DNA of 64,000 nucleotides. Origin: Duganella sp. BuS-21 (lineage in GTDB: Bacteria; Pseudomonadota; Gammaproteobacteria; Burkholderiales; Burkholderiaceae_D). The stretch is from assembly GCA_041874725.1 (NCBI GenBank), contig CP097466.1, forward strand, positions 4,216,001-4,280,000. Reading direction: 5' to 3'. The position numbers and the translations under genes were made by a program. Positions 38,956 to 47,773 of this stretch are shown here, one piece after another (position 1 is the stretch's first letter; each line of letters begins with the position of its first letter). A model generated the notes under the pieces. The model saw only the letters and a program-made list of their open reading frames with translations, did not search any database and was not told the DNA's origin.

Positions 38956-39726
38956 TTAACGGTATGCGGGGTTCCAGCGCAGGAAATGCTTCTCCATCCC
39001 GCGCGATACCAGGTCGGCCAATTTGCCCAGCAAGGCGTACAACAAGATTCCCACCAGCACCACGTCGGTCTGCAGGAACTCGCGGGCGTTCATGGTCATG
39101 TAGCCGATGCCGGCTTGCGCCGAAATGGTCTCGGCCACGATCAGCAGCACCCACACCAGTCCAAGCGAGAAACGTACGCCGACCAGGATGGAAGGCAGCG
39201 CCGCCGGCAGGATCACGTCGCGGTACAGCGGCCAGCCTGACACACCATAGCTGCGCGCCATCTCGATCAAGCCCTGGTCCGCCGAGCGGATGCCGTGGAA
39301 GGTATTGAGATACACCGGGAAGAACACGCCCACCGCCAGCAGGAACAGCTTGGCCGTTTCATCGATGCCGAACCACAGGATCACCAAAGGAATCAGCGCC
39401 AGCGCGGGGATGTTGCGGATCATTTGCAGCGTGGTGTCGAGCAGCGTTTCGGCGCGGCGGAAGCTGCCGGTCAGCAGCCCAAGCAGCAGGCCCAGGCCGG
39501 CGCCGATGGCGAAGCCGCTGATGGCGCGCCACAAGCTGGTACGCAGGTGTACCCACAGCTCGCCCGATACCGCCAGCGACCAGAAGGCCTTCGCCACGGC
39601 CCAGGGCTCGGGCAGGATGCGGCTCGACAGCCAGCCCAGTTGCGACGATGCCTGCCACACCGCGATCAGCAACACCGGCAGCACCCAAGGTGTGAACGCG
39701 CTTTGGCGCTGTTTTACCTGGCTCAT
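38956..39726 (-). CDS. ssuC: SsuC, sulfonate ABC transporter permease
   Basis: The 256-aa permease has about six TM helices and the EAA loop (EMARSYGVSGWPLYRDVILPAALPSIL) that contacts the ATPase. It begins MSQVKQRQSAFTPWVLPVLL. It is 1 bp from ssuD upstream and 9 bp from ssuB downstream, so it is tightly co-transcribed. The family includes SsuC, TauC and NrtB; the neighbours select SsuC. Confidence 0.93.
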   Translation of the reverse strand: MSQVKQRQSAFTPWVLPVLLIAVWQASSQLGWLSSRILPEPWAVAKAFWSLAVSGELWVHLRTSLWRAISGFAIGAGLGLLLGLLTGSFRRAETLLDTTLQMIRNIPALALIPLVILWFGIDETAKLFLLAVGVFFPVYLNTFHGIRSADQGLIEMARSYGVSGWPLYRDVILPAALPSILVGVRFSLGLVWVLLIVAETISAQAGIGYMTMNAREFLQTDVVLVGILLYALLGKLADLVSRGMEKHFLRWNPAYR

Positions 39727-39727
39727 A

Positions 39728-40879
39728 TCACGCGGCCTTCTTCTTCGGCACGATATCGCTGGCCATGATCTCGCCGAACGGTCCGCTCAGCGATTGCTCG
39801 CCGTGGTCCTTGCCCTTGCCCAGCAGCGGGAATACCAACTCGGCGAAGCGGTACGACTCTTCCAGGTGTGGATAGCCGGAGAAGATGAAGGTCTCGATGC
39901 CGATCTCCTGGTACTCCTTGATGCGCGCGGCCACGGTTTCGGGGTCGCCCACCAGCGCGGTCCCGGCGCCACCACGCACCAGTCCCACGCCGGCCCAGAG
40001 GTTGGGCGATACTTCCAGCTTGTCGCGACGGCCACCGTGCAGGGCCGCCATGCGCTGCTGTCCAACGGAATCCATTTTCGAAAACGCCGCCTGCGCCTTG
40101 GCGATGGTTTCATCGTCCAGATGGCTGATCAGCTCATCGGCGGCGCGCCATGCCTCTTCGTTCGTTTCGCGCACGATGACGTGCAGACGAATGCCAAACT
40201 TCACCTTGCGGCCATGCCTGGCGGCGCGCAAGCGGATGTCGTCCAGCTTTGCCGCCACGGCGGCCGGCGGCTCGCCCCAGGTCAGGTAGACGTCCATCTG
40301 CTCGGCCGCCAGTTCGTGCGCCGGCTCCGAGGAACCGCCGAAGTACAGCGGCGGATACGGCTTCTGCACCGGCGGGTACAGCGTCTTGGCTCCTTTGACC
40401 TTGATATGCTTGCCGTCGAAGTCATAGCCCTTGTCGCCGCCCTCGCCCGCCAGCGACGCGCGCCACACGCGGATGAATTCATCCGATATTTCGTAACGCT
40501 TGGCGTGGTCGGCGTACAGGCCGTCCGCTTCCAGCTCGCCCTGGTCACCGCCGGTGACGACGTTGATCAGCAGGCGGCCGTTGGACAGGCGGTCGAAGGT
40601 CGACGCCATGCGCACCGCCAGGCCCGGCGTGGTCAGGCCCGGGCGGATCGCCACCAGGAACTTAAGGTTTTGCGTCACGTGGATCAGCGACGATGCCACC
40701 ACCCATGCATCTTCGCACGAGCGGCCGGTCGGCAGCAGCACGCCGTCATAGCCCAGCGTATCGGCGGCCACCGCCACCTGTTTCAGATAATTGGCGTCGA
40801 TCGGACGCGAACCCTTCGAAGTACCGAGGTAGCGGCTGTCGCCGTGCGTAGGGATAAACCAGAAAACATTGAGAGACAT
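39728..40879 (-). CDS. ssuD: SsuD, FMNH2-dependent alkanesulfonate monooxygenase
   Basis: The 383-aa luciferase-like TIM-barrel enzyme cleaves alkanesulfonates to aldehyde and sulfite using FMNH2 and O2. [19 protein letters not shown] is the classic SsuD start. [18 protein letters not shown], the conserved SsuD flexible-loop region ([15 protein letters not shown]) and the C-terminal [15 protein letters not shown] block are intact. The enzyme depends on reduced flavin from the oxidoreductase encoded at 41892. Length matches the family. It is the third gene of the leftward operon, directly after ssuA. Confidence 0.96.
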   Translation of the reverse strand: MSLNVFWFIPTHGDSRYLGTSKGSRPIDANYLKQVAVAADTLGYDGVLLPTGRSCEDAWVVASSLIHVTQNLKFLVAIRPGLTTPGLAVRMASTFDRLSNGRLLINVVTGGDQGELEADGLYADHAKRYEISDEFIRVWRASLAGEGGDKGYDFDGKHIKVKGAKTLYPPVQKPYPPLYFGGSSEPAHELAAEQMDVYLTWGEPPAAVAAKLDDIRLRAARHGRKVKFGIRLHVIVRETNEEAWRAADELISHLDDETIAKAQAAFSKMDSVGQQRMAALHGGRRDKLEVSPNLWAGVGLVRGGAGTALVGDPETVAARIKEYQEIGIETFIFSGYPHLEESYRFAELVFPLLGKGKDHGEQSLSGPFGEIMASDIVPKKKAA

Positions 40880-40888
40880 CTTAATTCC

Positions 40889-41881
40889 TTATTGCGCTGC
40901 CAGCTGCTTCGACGAGAGCTGTGCATCTTTGACGGCGATGGGTTTCGGGATCAGTTTCAGGTTGGCGAAAGCATCGGCAAGCTTTTGCTGCTGCTCCAGC
41001 ACTTCGGCGGTGATCGGCTTGACGCCGTAGGAATAGCGCGAAGCAGCCAGCGCCACGATGTCGACATCAAGACCGGTCTGCGCGGCCAGGATCTGTGCCA
41101 CGTCCTTCGGATTCTTCGCGCCCCACTCGTCGACCTTGGCGATTTCCTCCAGCAGGATGCGAACGATGTCGCTGTTCTTCTCGGCGTATGGACGGGCGGC
41201 CAGGTAAAACTGGTGGTTCGCGACCAGGCCTTTGCCGTCGGCCAGCACGCGCGCACCCAGCTGCTTCTCGGCGGCGGCCAGGAACGGATCCCAGATCACC
41301 CAGGCGTCCACCGCGCCGCGTTCGAACGCCGCGCGCGCATCGGCCGGCGGCAGATAGATCACATTGATATCCTTGTAGCCGATGCCGGCCTTCTCCAGCG
41401 CCTTCACCAGCAGGTAGTGCACGTTGGAGCCTTTGTTCAGTGCGACCTTCTTACCCTTCAAATCGGCCAGGCTGCGCAGCGCGGAATCCTTGGGCACGAC
41501 AATCGCTTCGCTGCCCGGCGACGGCGGCTCGTTGCCGACATAAACCAGGTTGGCGCCGGCCGCCTGCGCGAAGATCGGCGGTGCTTCACCGACGGTGCCA
41601 AAATCGACGCTGCCCACATTCAGGCCTTCCAGCAGTTGCGGGCCGGCCGGGAATTCGGTCCACTTGACCGTGACATTACGCTGCGCCAGGCGCTGCTCCA
41701 GCGTGCCGCGTCCCTTCAGCAGGGTGAGCGTGCCGTACTTCTGATAGCCGATGCGGACTTCCTGCTTGGCCGGCGCTTGCGCCTGGGCGTGTGCTTGACC
41801 GCCGCTGGCCGCCATCACGCCGGCCGCGAACAACAGCCCCAATGTATGGCGGCGCGCTGCGCGTTTCTGCTCGATACTCAT
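40889..41881 (-). CDS. ssuA: SsuA, periplasmic aliphatic sulfonate-binding protein
   Basis: The 330-aa binding protein carries an N-terminal signal sequence (MSIEQKRAARRHTLGLLFAAGVMAASGGQAHA) and the SsuA/NrtT fold: EVRIGYQKYGTLTLLKGRG, PPIFAQAAGANLVYVGNEP and the hinge-region WVIWDPFLAA. It delivers sulfonates to SsuBC. ATG 41881 is chosen because GGAGA precedes it; an earlier in-frame ATG adds 18 residues and has no ribosome site. It lies between the flavin reductase gene and ssuD. Confidence 0.94.
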   Translation of the reverse strand: MSIEQKRAARRHTLGLLFAAGVMAASGGQAHAQAQAPAKQEVRIGYQKYGTLTLLKGRGTLEQRLAQRNVTVKWTEFPAGPQLLEGLNVGSVDFGTVGEAPPIFAQAAGANLVYVGNEPPSPGSEAIVVPKDSALRSLADLKGKKVALNKGSNVHYLLVKALEKAGIGYKDINVIYLPPADARAAFERGAVDAWVIWDPFLAAAEKQLGARVLADGKGLVANHQFYLAARPYAEKNSDIVRILLEEIAKVDEWGAKNPKDVAQILAAQTGLDVDIVALAASRYSYGVKPITAEVLEQQQKLADAFANLKLIPKPIAVKDAQLSSKQLAAQ

Positions 41882-41891
41882 TACTTTCTCC

Positions 41892-42479
41892 TTAGCGTGC
41901 CAGGCGCACTGGCTGTGCGCTGGCGACAAATACATCTTCCGGCTGCTGGCGCAGGGCGTTCAGCGCGGCCGACAAGGCGTCTACGCCGGCCTGCACGCGC
42001 CAGGCGATGGCTGTGTCCACGGCCAAGCCACTGACATCGCTCCAGGTGAGCTGCTGCGAGGTGGCGTAAATACTGGTGAATACCTGGCGCGCATCGAGCG
42101 CGTGCAGCACCGGCCGCAGCGCGTAGTCGAGCGCCAGCATGTGCGACTGGCTGCCGCCGGTCGCCAGGGGCAGTACCAGCTTGTCCTTCAAGCCGTCTTG
42201 CGGCAGCAGGTCGAGGAAGGCTTTCAGCACGCCGGTGTAGGAGGCTTTATAGATAGGCGTTGCGATCACGATGGCATCGGCTTCGGCGACGGCGTCGATG
42301 GCGCGCTTCAGTGCCAGGTCGGCGAAATCGGCGTGCAGCAGGGCTTTGGCCGGCAGGTCGCGCACATTCAATTTGGTGTTGCGGTGGCCGAGCGCGGCCA
42401 GTTTGTCGCCTACATGGTCCAGCAGGCGTCCGGTGCTGGAGGGTGCTGCCGGACTGCCGCCGAGTAGAAGAATGCTCAT
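41892..42479 (-). CDS. ssuE: SsuE-like NADPH-dependent FMN reductase
   Basis: The 195-aa flavodoxin-like reductase starts MSILLLGGSPAAPSSTGRLL. The phosphate-binding loop GSPAAPSSTG and the family segment ATPIYKASYTGVLKAFLDLLP are clear. It supplies FMNH2 to SsuD. ATG 42479 has GGA in place, and an upstream in-frame ATG at 42533 would only add a non-homologous leader. It is the first gene of the leftward ssu operon and faces the sfnB-like gene across a shared promoter region with a long inverted repeat. Confidence 0.93.
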   Translation of the reverse strand: MSILLLGGSPAAPSSTGRLLDHVGDKLAALGHRNTKLNVRDLPAKALLHADFADLALKRAIDAVAEADAIVIATPIYKASYTGVLKAFLDLLPQDGLKDKLVLPLATGGSQSHMLALDYALRPVLHALDARQVFTSIYATSQQLTWSDVSGLAVDTAIAWRVQAGVDALSAALNALRQQPEDVFVASAQPVRLAR

Positions 42480-42561
42480 GTTCCATCCCCTGTCTTTTAA
42501 TGGTGAAAATTGTGGAAGCCAGAATAAATCCACGCGATAGAAATCAAAACGAATAGTTTTA

Positions 42562-42610
42562 GGTTTTGATATGCGAAAACTAAAGCATGATTTTTTTGCA
42601 TATCAAAACC
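42562..42610. promoter_or_regulatory. Inverted repeat, candidate operator between ssu and sfnB-met operons
   Basis: GGTTTTGATATGC (42562-42574) is repeated in exact inverse orientation (42598-42610) around a 23-bp spacer. It sits midway between the divergent starts at 42479 and 42686. Sulfur-starvation genes in this group are commonly controlled by LysR-type CysB/Cbl/SsuR regulators; whether such a protein binds here is not known. Confidence 0.55.
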
Positions 42611-42685
42611 CGGATTTCTTCGTTTGCCGCACTAAGAAGCGTCGGCATACTGGCGGCACCGACTCCTCTATCTAATGGACATACC

Positions 42686-43894
42686 ATGTCTAATGCACTG
42701 TTAAAAACGCCGCGCGACCGTGCGGGCGACCTGCTTCGGGATCCGCTCCAGATCGCAACCGAACTGGCGCTGCGCCTTGCCACCACCGCCAATGCCCGCG
42801 ACCAGGCCGGCGGCCACGCCGCCCAGGAGCGCGAGTGGATTCGCGAATCCGGCCTGCTTACCCTGTCCATCCCAAGCGCGTACGGCGGCCAGGGCGCGGA
42901 CTGGCCGACCGTCTACCAGGTGATCCGCATCCTGGCCCGCGCCGACAGCGCGCTGGCGCACATCTTCGGTTTCCATCACCTGCAACTGGCCGGCATACAG
43001 CTGTATGGCACGACGCAACAGCAACGCCGCTTCCTGACGCAGACCGTGGAGCAGAATCTGTTCTGGGGCAATGCCCTCAACCCGCTGGACAAGCGCACCG
43101 CCGCCACCGAAGCCGATTACGGTTTCCAGATCGACGGTGTGAAGAGTTTTTCATCCGGGTCGGTGGGTTCGGACTGGCTGACCATCTCGGCCTGGCACGA
43201 GGAGACGCAGTCCGCGCTGATCGGCGTGGTGCCGACGCGCCAGCTGGGCGTGTCGGTGCAGGCCGACTGGGATGCCTTCGGCCAGAAGCAGACCGACAGC
43301 GGCAATGTGCATTTCAATCAGGTGTCGCTGCCGTCCACGCAAGTGCTGCAAGCGCCGGGCATCAAGCCGACGGCGCAAGCGACCTTGCGTTCGCAGCTTG
43401 CGCAGCTGATTCTGGTGAATCTCTACCTGGGCATCGGCGAAGGCGCATTTGAAGCGGCACGTTCGTATATCGCGCAGGAAGCGCGTCCGTGGTTCGCCTC
43501 CGGCGTGGCGGCGGCCGGCGCCGATCCGCTGGTGCAGCATCGCTTCGGCAAATTGTGGCTCAAGTTGCGGCCCGCCTCGGTGCTGGCCGATCATGCGGCG
43601 CAGGCGCTGGAACGGTTGTTCCGCCTTGGCGCTGCGGTCACCGCGCAGCAGCGCGGCGAGTTGGCGGTATCCGTGGCCGAAGCCAAGGTGCTGGCGCATG
43701 CCGCCGGCGTGGACGTCAGCAGCGAGATCTTCGAACTGACCGGCGCCCGTTCGACCTCCGCCAAATTCGGCTTTGACCGCTACTGGCGCAATGTGCGGGT
43801 GCATAGCCTGCACGATCCGGTCGACTATAAAATTCGCGACCTCGGACGCTATGCGCTCGACGGCACGCTACCTGAACCTAGCGCTTACTCGTGA
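42686..43894 (+). CDS. Acyl-CoA dehydrogenase-family flavoprotein, DszC/SfnB-like
   Basis: The 402-aa flavin-dependent monooxygenase has the acyl-CoA dehydrogenase fold: AYGGQGADWPTVYQVIRILARADSALAHIFGFHHL, then FWGNALNPLDKRT, DGVKSFSSGSVGSDWL and DRYWRNVRVHSLHDPVDYK near the C-terminus. DszC and SfnB proteins act on organosulfur compounds such as sulfones and are linked with sulfur acquisition. It is the first gene of the rightward metNIQ operon and its stop overlaps metN as GATGA. The substrate is unknown; the sulfur context is strong. Confidence 0.85.
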   Translation: MSNALLKTPRDRAGDLLRDPLQIATELALRLATTANARDQAGGHAAQEREWIRESGLLTLSIPSAYGGQGADWPTVYQVIRILARADSALAHIFGFHHLQLAGIQLYGTTQQQRRFLTQTVEQNLFWGNALNPLDKRTAATEADYGFQIDGVKSFSSGSVGSDWLTISAWHEETQSALIGVVPTRQLGVSVQADWDAFGQKQTDSGNVHFNQVSLPSTQVLQAPGIKPTAQATLRSQLAQLILVNLYLGIGEGAFEAARSYIAQEARPWFASGVAAAGADPLVQHRFGKLWLKLRPASVLADHAAQALERLFRLGAAVTAQQRGELAVSVAEAKVLAHAAGVDVSSEIFELTGARSTSAKFGFDRYWRNVRVHSLHDPVDYKIRDLGRYALDGTLPEPSAYS

Positions 43895-44736
43895 TGACTA
43901 CTCCCCTGATTCGTATTGAACATGCGAGCAAATCGTTCGGCGACTTTGATGCGGTGCGCGATGTATCGCTGGACGTCGGCCAAGGCGACATCTTTGGCCT
44001 GATCGGCAAGAGCGGCGCGGGCAAGTCGACGCTGCTGCGCTTGATTAATCTCCTGGAGCGTCCGGACGCAGGCGCGATTACCGTCGATGGCCGCGAGTTG
44101 ACTTCACTCTCCAAGCGCGACCTGCGCGATGCGCGCGCCAACATCGGTATGATCTTCCAGCAGTTTAATCTGCTGCAAAACGCCACCGTGTTCGAGAACG
44201 TGGCCTTCCCCTTGCGCATCCACGGCGGCCAAACGACGCAGCAGATCACCGCGCGCGTGGCGGACTGCCTGGCGCTGGTGGAGCTGAGCGACAAGAGCGA
44301 CAGCTATCCGGCGCAGCTGTCGGGCGGCCAGAAGCAGCGTGTCGGCATCGCCCGCGCGTTGGCCAGCGGGCCGGCGGTGATGCTATGCGACGAGCCGACA
44401 TCCGCGCTCGACGCGGAAACCACGCGCGCGCTGCTGGCCACGTTGAAGGACATCAACCAGCGGCTGGGCGTCACCATCGTGATCGTCAGCCATGAGCTGG
44501 ACGTAATCGGCGAGATCTGCAATCGCGTTGCGGTCATCGAGAACGGCGTGATCGCCGAACAGTTCGCGTTGGACGACACGGCCAGCCTGGTCGCGCCACG
44601 CCAGACCGCGCTGGGTCGCGAACTGGCCGCCGCCGTCGCCAGCCGCTCGCCGGTTCCCGCGCCACACCTCGCGCATCTGGCCCACGCCGCGCGGCCGCCG
44701 GCTGCCGCGACCAACCAGGAGACACTGCATGTCTGA
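43894..44736 (+). CDS. metN: MetN-type methionine ABC transporter ATPase
   Basis: The 280-aa ATPase has Walker A GKSGAGKST, Q-loop QQFNLL, signature LSGGQKQRVGIARAL, Walker B VMLCDEPTSALD and H-loop VSHE. MetN usually carries a C-terminal NIL regulatory domain (total about 340 aa); here it ends at about 280 in a Pro/Ala/His-rich tail, so allosteric inhibition by methionine may be missing. ATG 43894 overlaps the previous stop. It overlaps metI by 8 bp. With metI and metQ it imports methionine or a related sulfur compound. Confidence 0.88.
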   Translation: MTTPLIRIEHASKSFGDFDAVRDVSLDVGQGDIFGLIGKSGAGKSTLLRLINLLERPDAGAITVDGRELTSLSKRDLRDARANIGMIFQQFNLLQNATVFENVAFPLRIHGGQTTQQITARVADCLALVELSDKSDSYPAQLSGGQKQRVGIARALASGPAVMLCDEPTSALDAETTRALLATLKDINQRLGVTIVIVSHELDVIGEICNRVAVIENGVIAEQFALDDTASLVAPRQTALGRELAAAVASRSPVPAPHLAHLAHAARPPAAATNQETLHV

Positions 44737-45421
44737 ACTCATCTCCTCGCTGGCCGTTTCCGCCAGCGCCATCTACACCATGCTGCCGGAAATGTGGGAA
44801 GCACTGGGCCAGACGCTGACCATGCTCGCCATCGGCCTGTCGGCCGCCATCCTGGTCGGCGGCCCGCTCGGCATCCTGCTGTTCCTGGTGGCCGACGGCC
44901 AATCGCTGCAACACCGCCCTGCCGCACTGGTACTCGGCTGGCTGGTGAACACGGTACGCTCCTTCCCCTTCATCATCCTGCTGGTAGCACTGGTGCCGTT
45001 CACGCGCATCATCGCCGGTACCTCCATCGGCCCGCTGGCCGCCGCCGTGCCACTGTCGTTCGCCGCCATCCCGTATTTCGCACGGCTGGTCGAGCAGAAC
45101 CTGCGCGAAGTGCCGCGCGGCGTGATTGAGGCCGCCCACGCCATGGGCGCATCGGAACTGCAAATCATCCTGCGCGTGTTGCTGGTGGAAGCGCGTTCCG
45201 GCCTGGTGCTGGCGCTCACGGTGCTGTCGATCAGCTTCCTGTCCTACTCCGCCGTGGCCGGCGTGGTAGGCGGCGGCGGCATTGGCGACCTAGCCATCCG
45301 CTACGGCTACTACCGCTTCGAAACCGACATCATGGTCGCCACGGTCGCCATCTTGATCTTCATGGTGCAGGCAATCCAATTCACCGGCAACCGCATCGCC
45401 AAAAGCATAGACAAACGCTAA
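44729..45421 (+). CDS. metI: MetI-type methionine ABC transporter permease
   Basis: The 230-aa permease has five to six TM helices and the MetI features RSFPFIILLVALVPFTRIIAGTSIG and VPRGVIEAAHAMGASELQI (the EAA loop). It ends SIDKR. It overlaps metN by 8 bp and is followed by metQ after 11 bp. The substrate, methionine or a derivative, is inferred from the family and the nearby sulfur genes. Confidence 0.92.
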   Translation: MSELISSLAVSASAIYTMLPEMWEALGQTLTMLAIGLSAAILVGGPLGILLFLVADGQSLQHRPAALVLGWLVNTVRSFPFIILLVALVPFTRIIAGTSIGPLAAAVPLSFAAIPYFARLVEQNLREVPRGVIEAAHAMGASELQIILRVLLVEARSGLVLALTVLSISFLSYSAVAGVVGGGGIGDLAIRYGYYRFETDIMVATVAILIFMVQAIQFTGNRIAKSIDKR

Positions 45422-45432
45422 AAGGAAGCAAT

Positions 45433-46245
45433 ATGAACACTTGCCGCAAACTGCTGCTGGCCGTCGTCGTCGCCGCAATCAGCTTCACCGCCCACGCCAA
45501 GGACCCGAAGGAAGTCGTGATCGGCACCAGCGCCGGCCCATATGCCGACCAGGTCAAGCTGGGCATCAAGCCTATCCTGGAAAAACAAGGCTACAAGGTC
45601 AAGCTGGTGGAATTCAATGACTACATCCAGCCCAACTACGCGCTGGCCGAAGGCTCATTGGATGCCAACATCTTCCAGCAGATTATTTACCTGACCAAGT
45701 TCTCGGCCGATCACAAGCTGCCGCTGTCGGAACTGATCAAGATCCCGACCGCGCCAATCGCCATCTACAGCAAAAAGCACAAAACACTGAACGAGGTAAA
45801 GGAAGGCACTACCGTGGCCCTGCCAAACGACCCGACCAACCAGGCCCGCGCGCTGGTGCTGCTGGACCAACTGGGCTGGATCAAGCTGCGTGAAAAAACC
45901 GATCCGCTCAAGGCATCGGAAAAAGACGTCGCCGTCAATATCAAGAAAATCAAGCTGCTGCCGCTGGAAGCCGCGCAGCTGCCGCGTTCCCTGCAGGACG
46001 TCGACTACTCCTTCGTCAACGGTAACTACGCGCTGGCCTCGGGCCTGAAGCTAAAGGACGCGCTGATCACCGAAAAGATCTCGCCTTCCTACGCCAACCT
46101 GGTCGCTGTGCGCACGGCCGACAAGGACAAGCAATTCGCCAAGGACATCGCCGCCGCCTACCGCTCGCGCGAATTCCTCGCCGTGACCAACAAGCACTTC
46201 GCCGACTACGCCAAGACCGATTACCAGCTCGCACTCGAAAAGTAA
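45433..46245 (+). CDS. metQ: MetQ-type substrate-binding protein
   Basis: The 270-aa NLPA-family binding protein has a signal peptide (MNTCRKLLLAVVVAAISFTAHA). The conserved core shows VVIGTSAGPYADQVKLGIKPILEKQGYKVKLVEF, LDANIFQQIIYL and the VALPNDPTNQARALVLL hinge. There is a Cys at residue 4, but no lipobox at the cleavage region, so it looks secreted rather than lipidated. It ends TAATG, overlapping the ATG of the decayed monooxygenase pseudogene; that gene was once the next in the operon. Confidence 0.92.
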   Translation: MNTCRKLLLAVVVAAISFTAHAKDPKEVVIGTSAGPYADQVKLGIKPILEKQGYKVKLVEFNDYIQPNYALAEGSLDANIFQQIIYLTKFSADHKLPLSELIKIPTAPIAIYSKKHKTLNEVKEGTTVALPNDPTNQARALVLLDQLGWIKLREKTDPLKASEKDVAVNIKKIKLLPLEAAQLPRSLQDVDYSFVNGNYALASGLKLKDALITEKISPSYANLVAVRTADKDKQFAKDIAAAYRSREFLAVTNKHFADYAKTDYQLALEK

Positions 46246-46729
46246 TGCCGAAACGCATACGCTTCAACGCCTTTCAAATGAACACGGTGAGCCACCAGTC
46301 CCCAGGACTGTGGACGCACCCGCGCGACAACAGCCACCGCTACACCGATCCCGATCACTGGATCGAGCTGGCGCAACTGCTGGAGCGCGGCCTTGCGGCA
46401 CGCGGTGCAGGCGCCGTTGAACGATCCGCTGGCGCTGGCGCCGCTGATGTCGCAGGCCACCAAGCACCTGGGCTTCGGCGTGACGTGCGCGCTGACGTAT
46501 GAGCATCCGTAAAACTTCGTGCGCAACCTTGGCCTGAACCGGCAGCTCAGCCACGACGAGCGCTACGACCTGGCCGATGAATACATGGACGTGGTCAACA
46601 AGCTGTGGGAGAAAAGCTGGGATGACGACGCCGTGATCAACGACAAGGAGCGCGGCGTGTACGCGGAACCGTCGCGCATCCATCCGATGTGCACTTTCGT
46701 CAGCGGCCCGAGTGAACAGGATCAGGTTT
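46245..46729 (+). pseudogene. Decayed LLM-class flavin monooxygenase (NtaA/DszA/SnaA type)
   Basis: The start is intact and typical: MPKRIRFNAFQMNTVSHQSP, up to WIELAQLLERGL. At about 46393 a stretch is lost and the match continues in another frame as LRHAVQAPLNDPLALAPLMSQ to ALTYEHP, followed by a stop codon (46509-46511). Another stretch is then lost and RNLGLNRQLSHDERYDLADEY continues to PSRIHPM before the sequence departs. At least two internal deletions, one frameshift and one stop are needed. The 3' half of the gene is gone; cysE ends there. The DszA/NtaA class cleaves organosulfur or chelating compounds with reduced flavin, fitting the neighbours. Confidence 0.9.
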
Positions 46730-47653
46730 TTAGTCGTTGCGCATCTGCGCTTGCGAGACGTTGCTGGCCGGCGGCACGCTTTGCGTCAGCCACACATTGC
46801 CGCCGATGGTGGAGCCGGCGCCGATGGTGATGCGGCCCAGCACCGTGGCGCCGGCGTAGATCACCACGTCGTCTTCCACGATAGGATGGCGCGGCACGCC
46901 TTTGATCAAGGCGCCCAGCTCGTCCGCCGGGAAGCGCTTGGCGCCCAGCGTGACGTGCTGGTACAGACGCACACGCTGGCCAATGACGGCCGTTTCGCCG
47001 ATCACCACGCCCGTGCCGTGATCGATGAAGAAGCTGCCGCCGATCTGCGCCGCCGGGTGGATGTCGATCCCGGTCAGCGAATGCGCAATGTCCGAAATCA
47101 GCCGCGCCAGGAAAGGCGAACCGAGACGGTGCAGGCTGTGCGCCAGCCGGTAATACAAAATCGCGATGGTGCCCGGATAACACAGCATGATCTCGGCCAC
47201 CGAGGTTGCCGCCGGGTCGCCCGAAAACGCCGCCTGCACGTCGGACACCAGCAAGGCACGCACTTCCGGCAGGCTGGCCGCGAAGCGGCGCGTGATGTCG
47301 TGCGCCTGCAGCGTCAGCGCTTCTTCGTCGGGGATCGCTTCTTCCGACGAGAACTGCAAACCGCGCCGCACCTGCTCGGCCAGGCGGTTCAAGGTGGTGT
47401 TGAGCGTGTCGCCGACGAAGAAGTCGATGCTTTCGTCGGTCAGATTGGGACGCCCGTAGTGGGTCGGGAACAGCACCGCCTGCAGGCCGTTGACGATGGT
47501 GGTGAGCGCCTCGCGCGATGGCAGTTCGCGCACGCGGCCATGGTGGCGGATGTTGTGCGTCGCTTCGCGCGATACGCGCAGCTGTTCGATCACACTGCCC
47601 AGGTTCCAGTGCGAGGGCTTGACGGAGGTGCCGTCAAATATATCTATAGTCAT
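46730..47653 (-). CDS. cysE: Serine O-acetyltransferase (CysE/EpsC type)
   Basis: The 307-aa enzyme makes O-acetylserine, the carbon acceptor in cysteine synthesis. The N-terminal helical SAT domain (about 1-180) is long, as in the EpsC form. The left-handed beta-helix is marked by hexapeptide repeats: GIDIHPAAQIGGSFFIDHG, GVVIGETAVIGQRVRLYQHVTLG and AGSTIGGNVWLT, with the catalytic-type DHG His. It ends facing the decayed monooxygenase gene and is divergent from the bcr-type efflux gene. It links the sulfur-scavenging island to cysteine assembly. Confidence 0.93.
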   Translation of the reverse strand: MTIDIFDGTSVKPSHWNLGSVIEQLRVSREATHNIRHHGRVRELPSREALTTIVNGLQAVLFPTHYGRPNLTDESIDFFVGDTLNTTLNRLAEQVRRGLQFSSEEAIPDEEALTLQAHDITRRFAASLPEVRALLVSDVQAAFSGDPAATSVAEIMLCYPGTIAILYYRLAHSLHRLGSPFLARLISDIAHSLTGIDIHPAAQIGGSFFIDHGTGVVIGETAVIGQRVRLYQHVTLGAKRFPADELGALIKGVPRHPIVEDDVVIYAGATVLGRITIGAGSTIGGNVWLTQSVPPASNVSQAQMRND

Positions 47654-47773
47654 TATTGTCTCGAATTCGAAAAACAGGGGCGTAGTCGCCCACTTTGCAG
47701 CATAACCAGTCGCGCACTACAGGCAAACGAAGGATTTCAGCCATTCTTATGCGGCACGCGCATATCGCGTAAA

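Noticed and set aside
39290..42034. A 914-codon plus-strand frame opposite the ssu genes
   Set aside because: It is antisense to ssuC, ssuD and ssuA, has no ribosome site and no recognisable domain.
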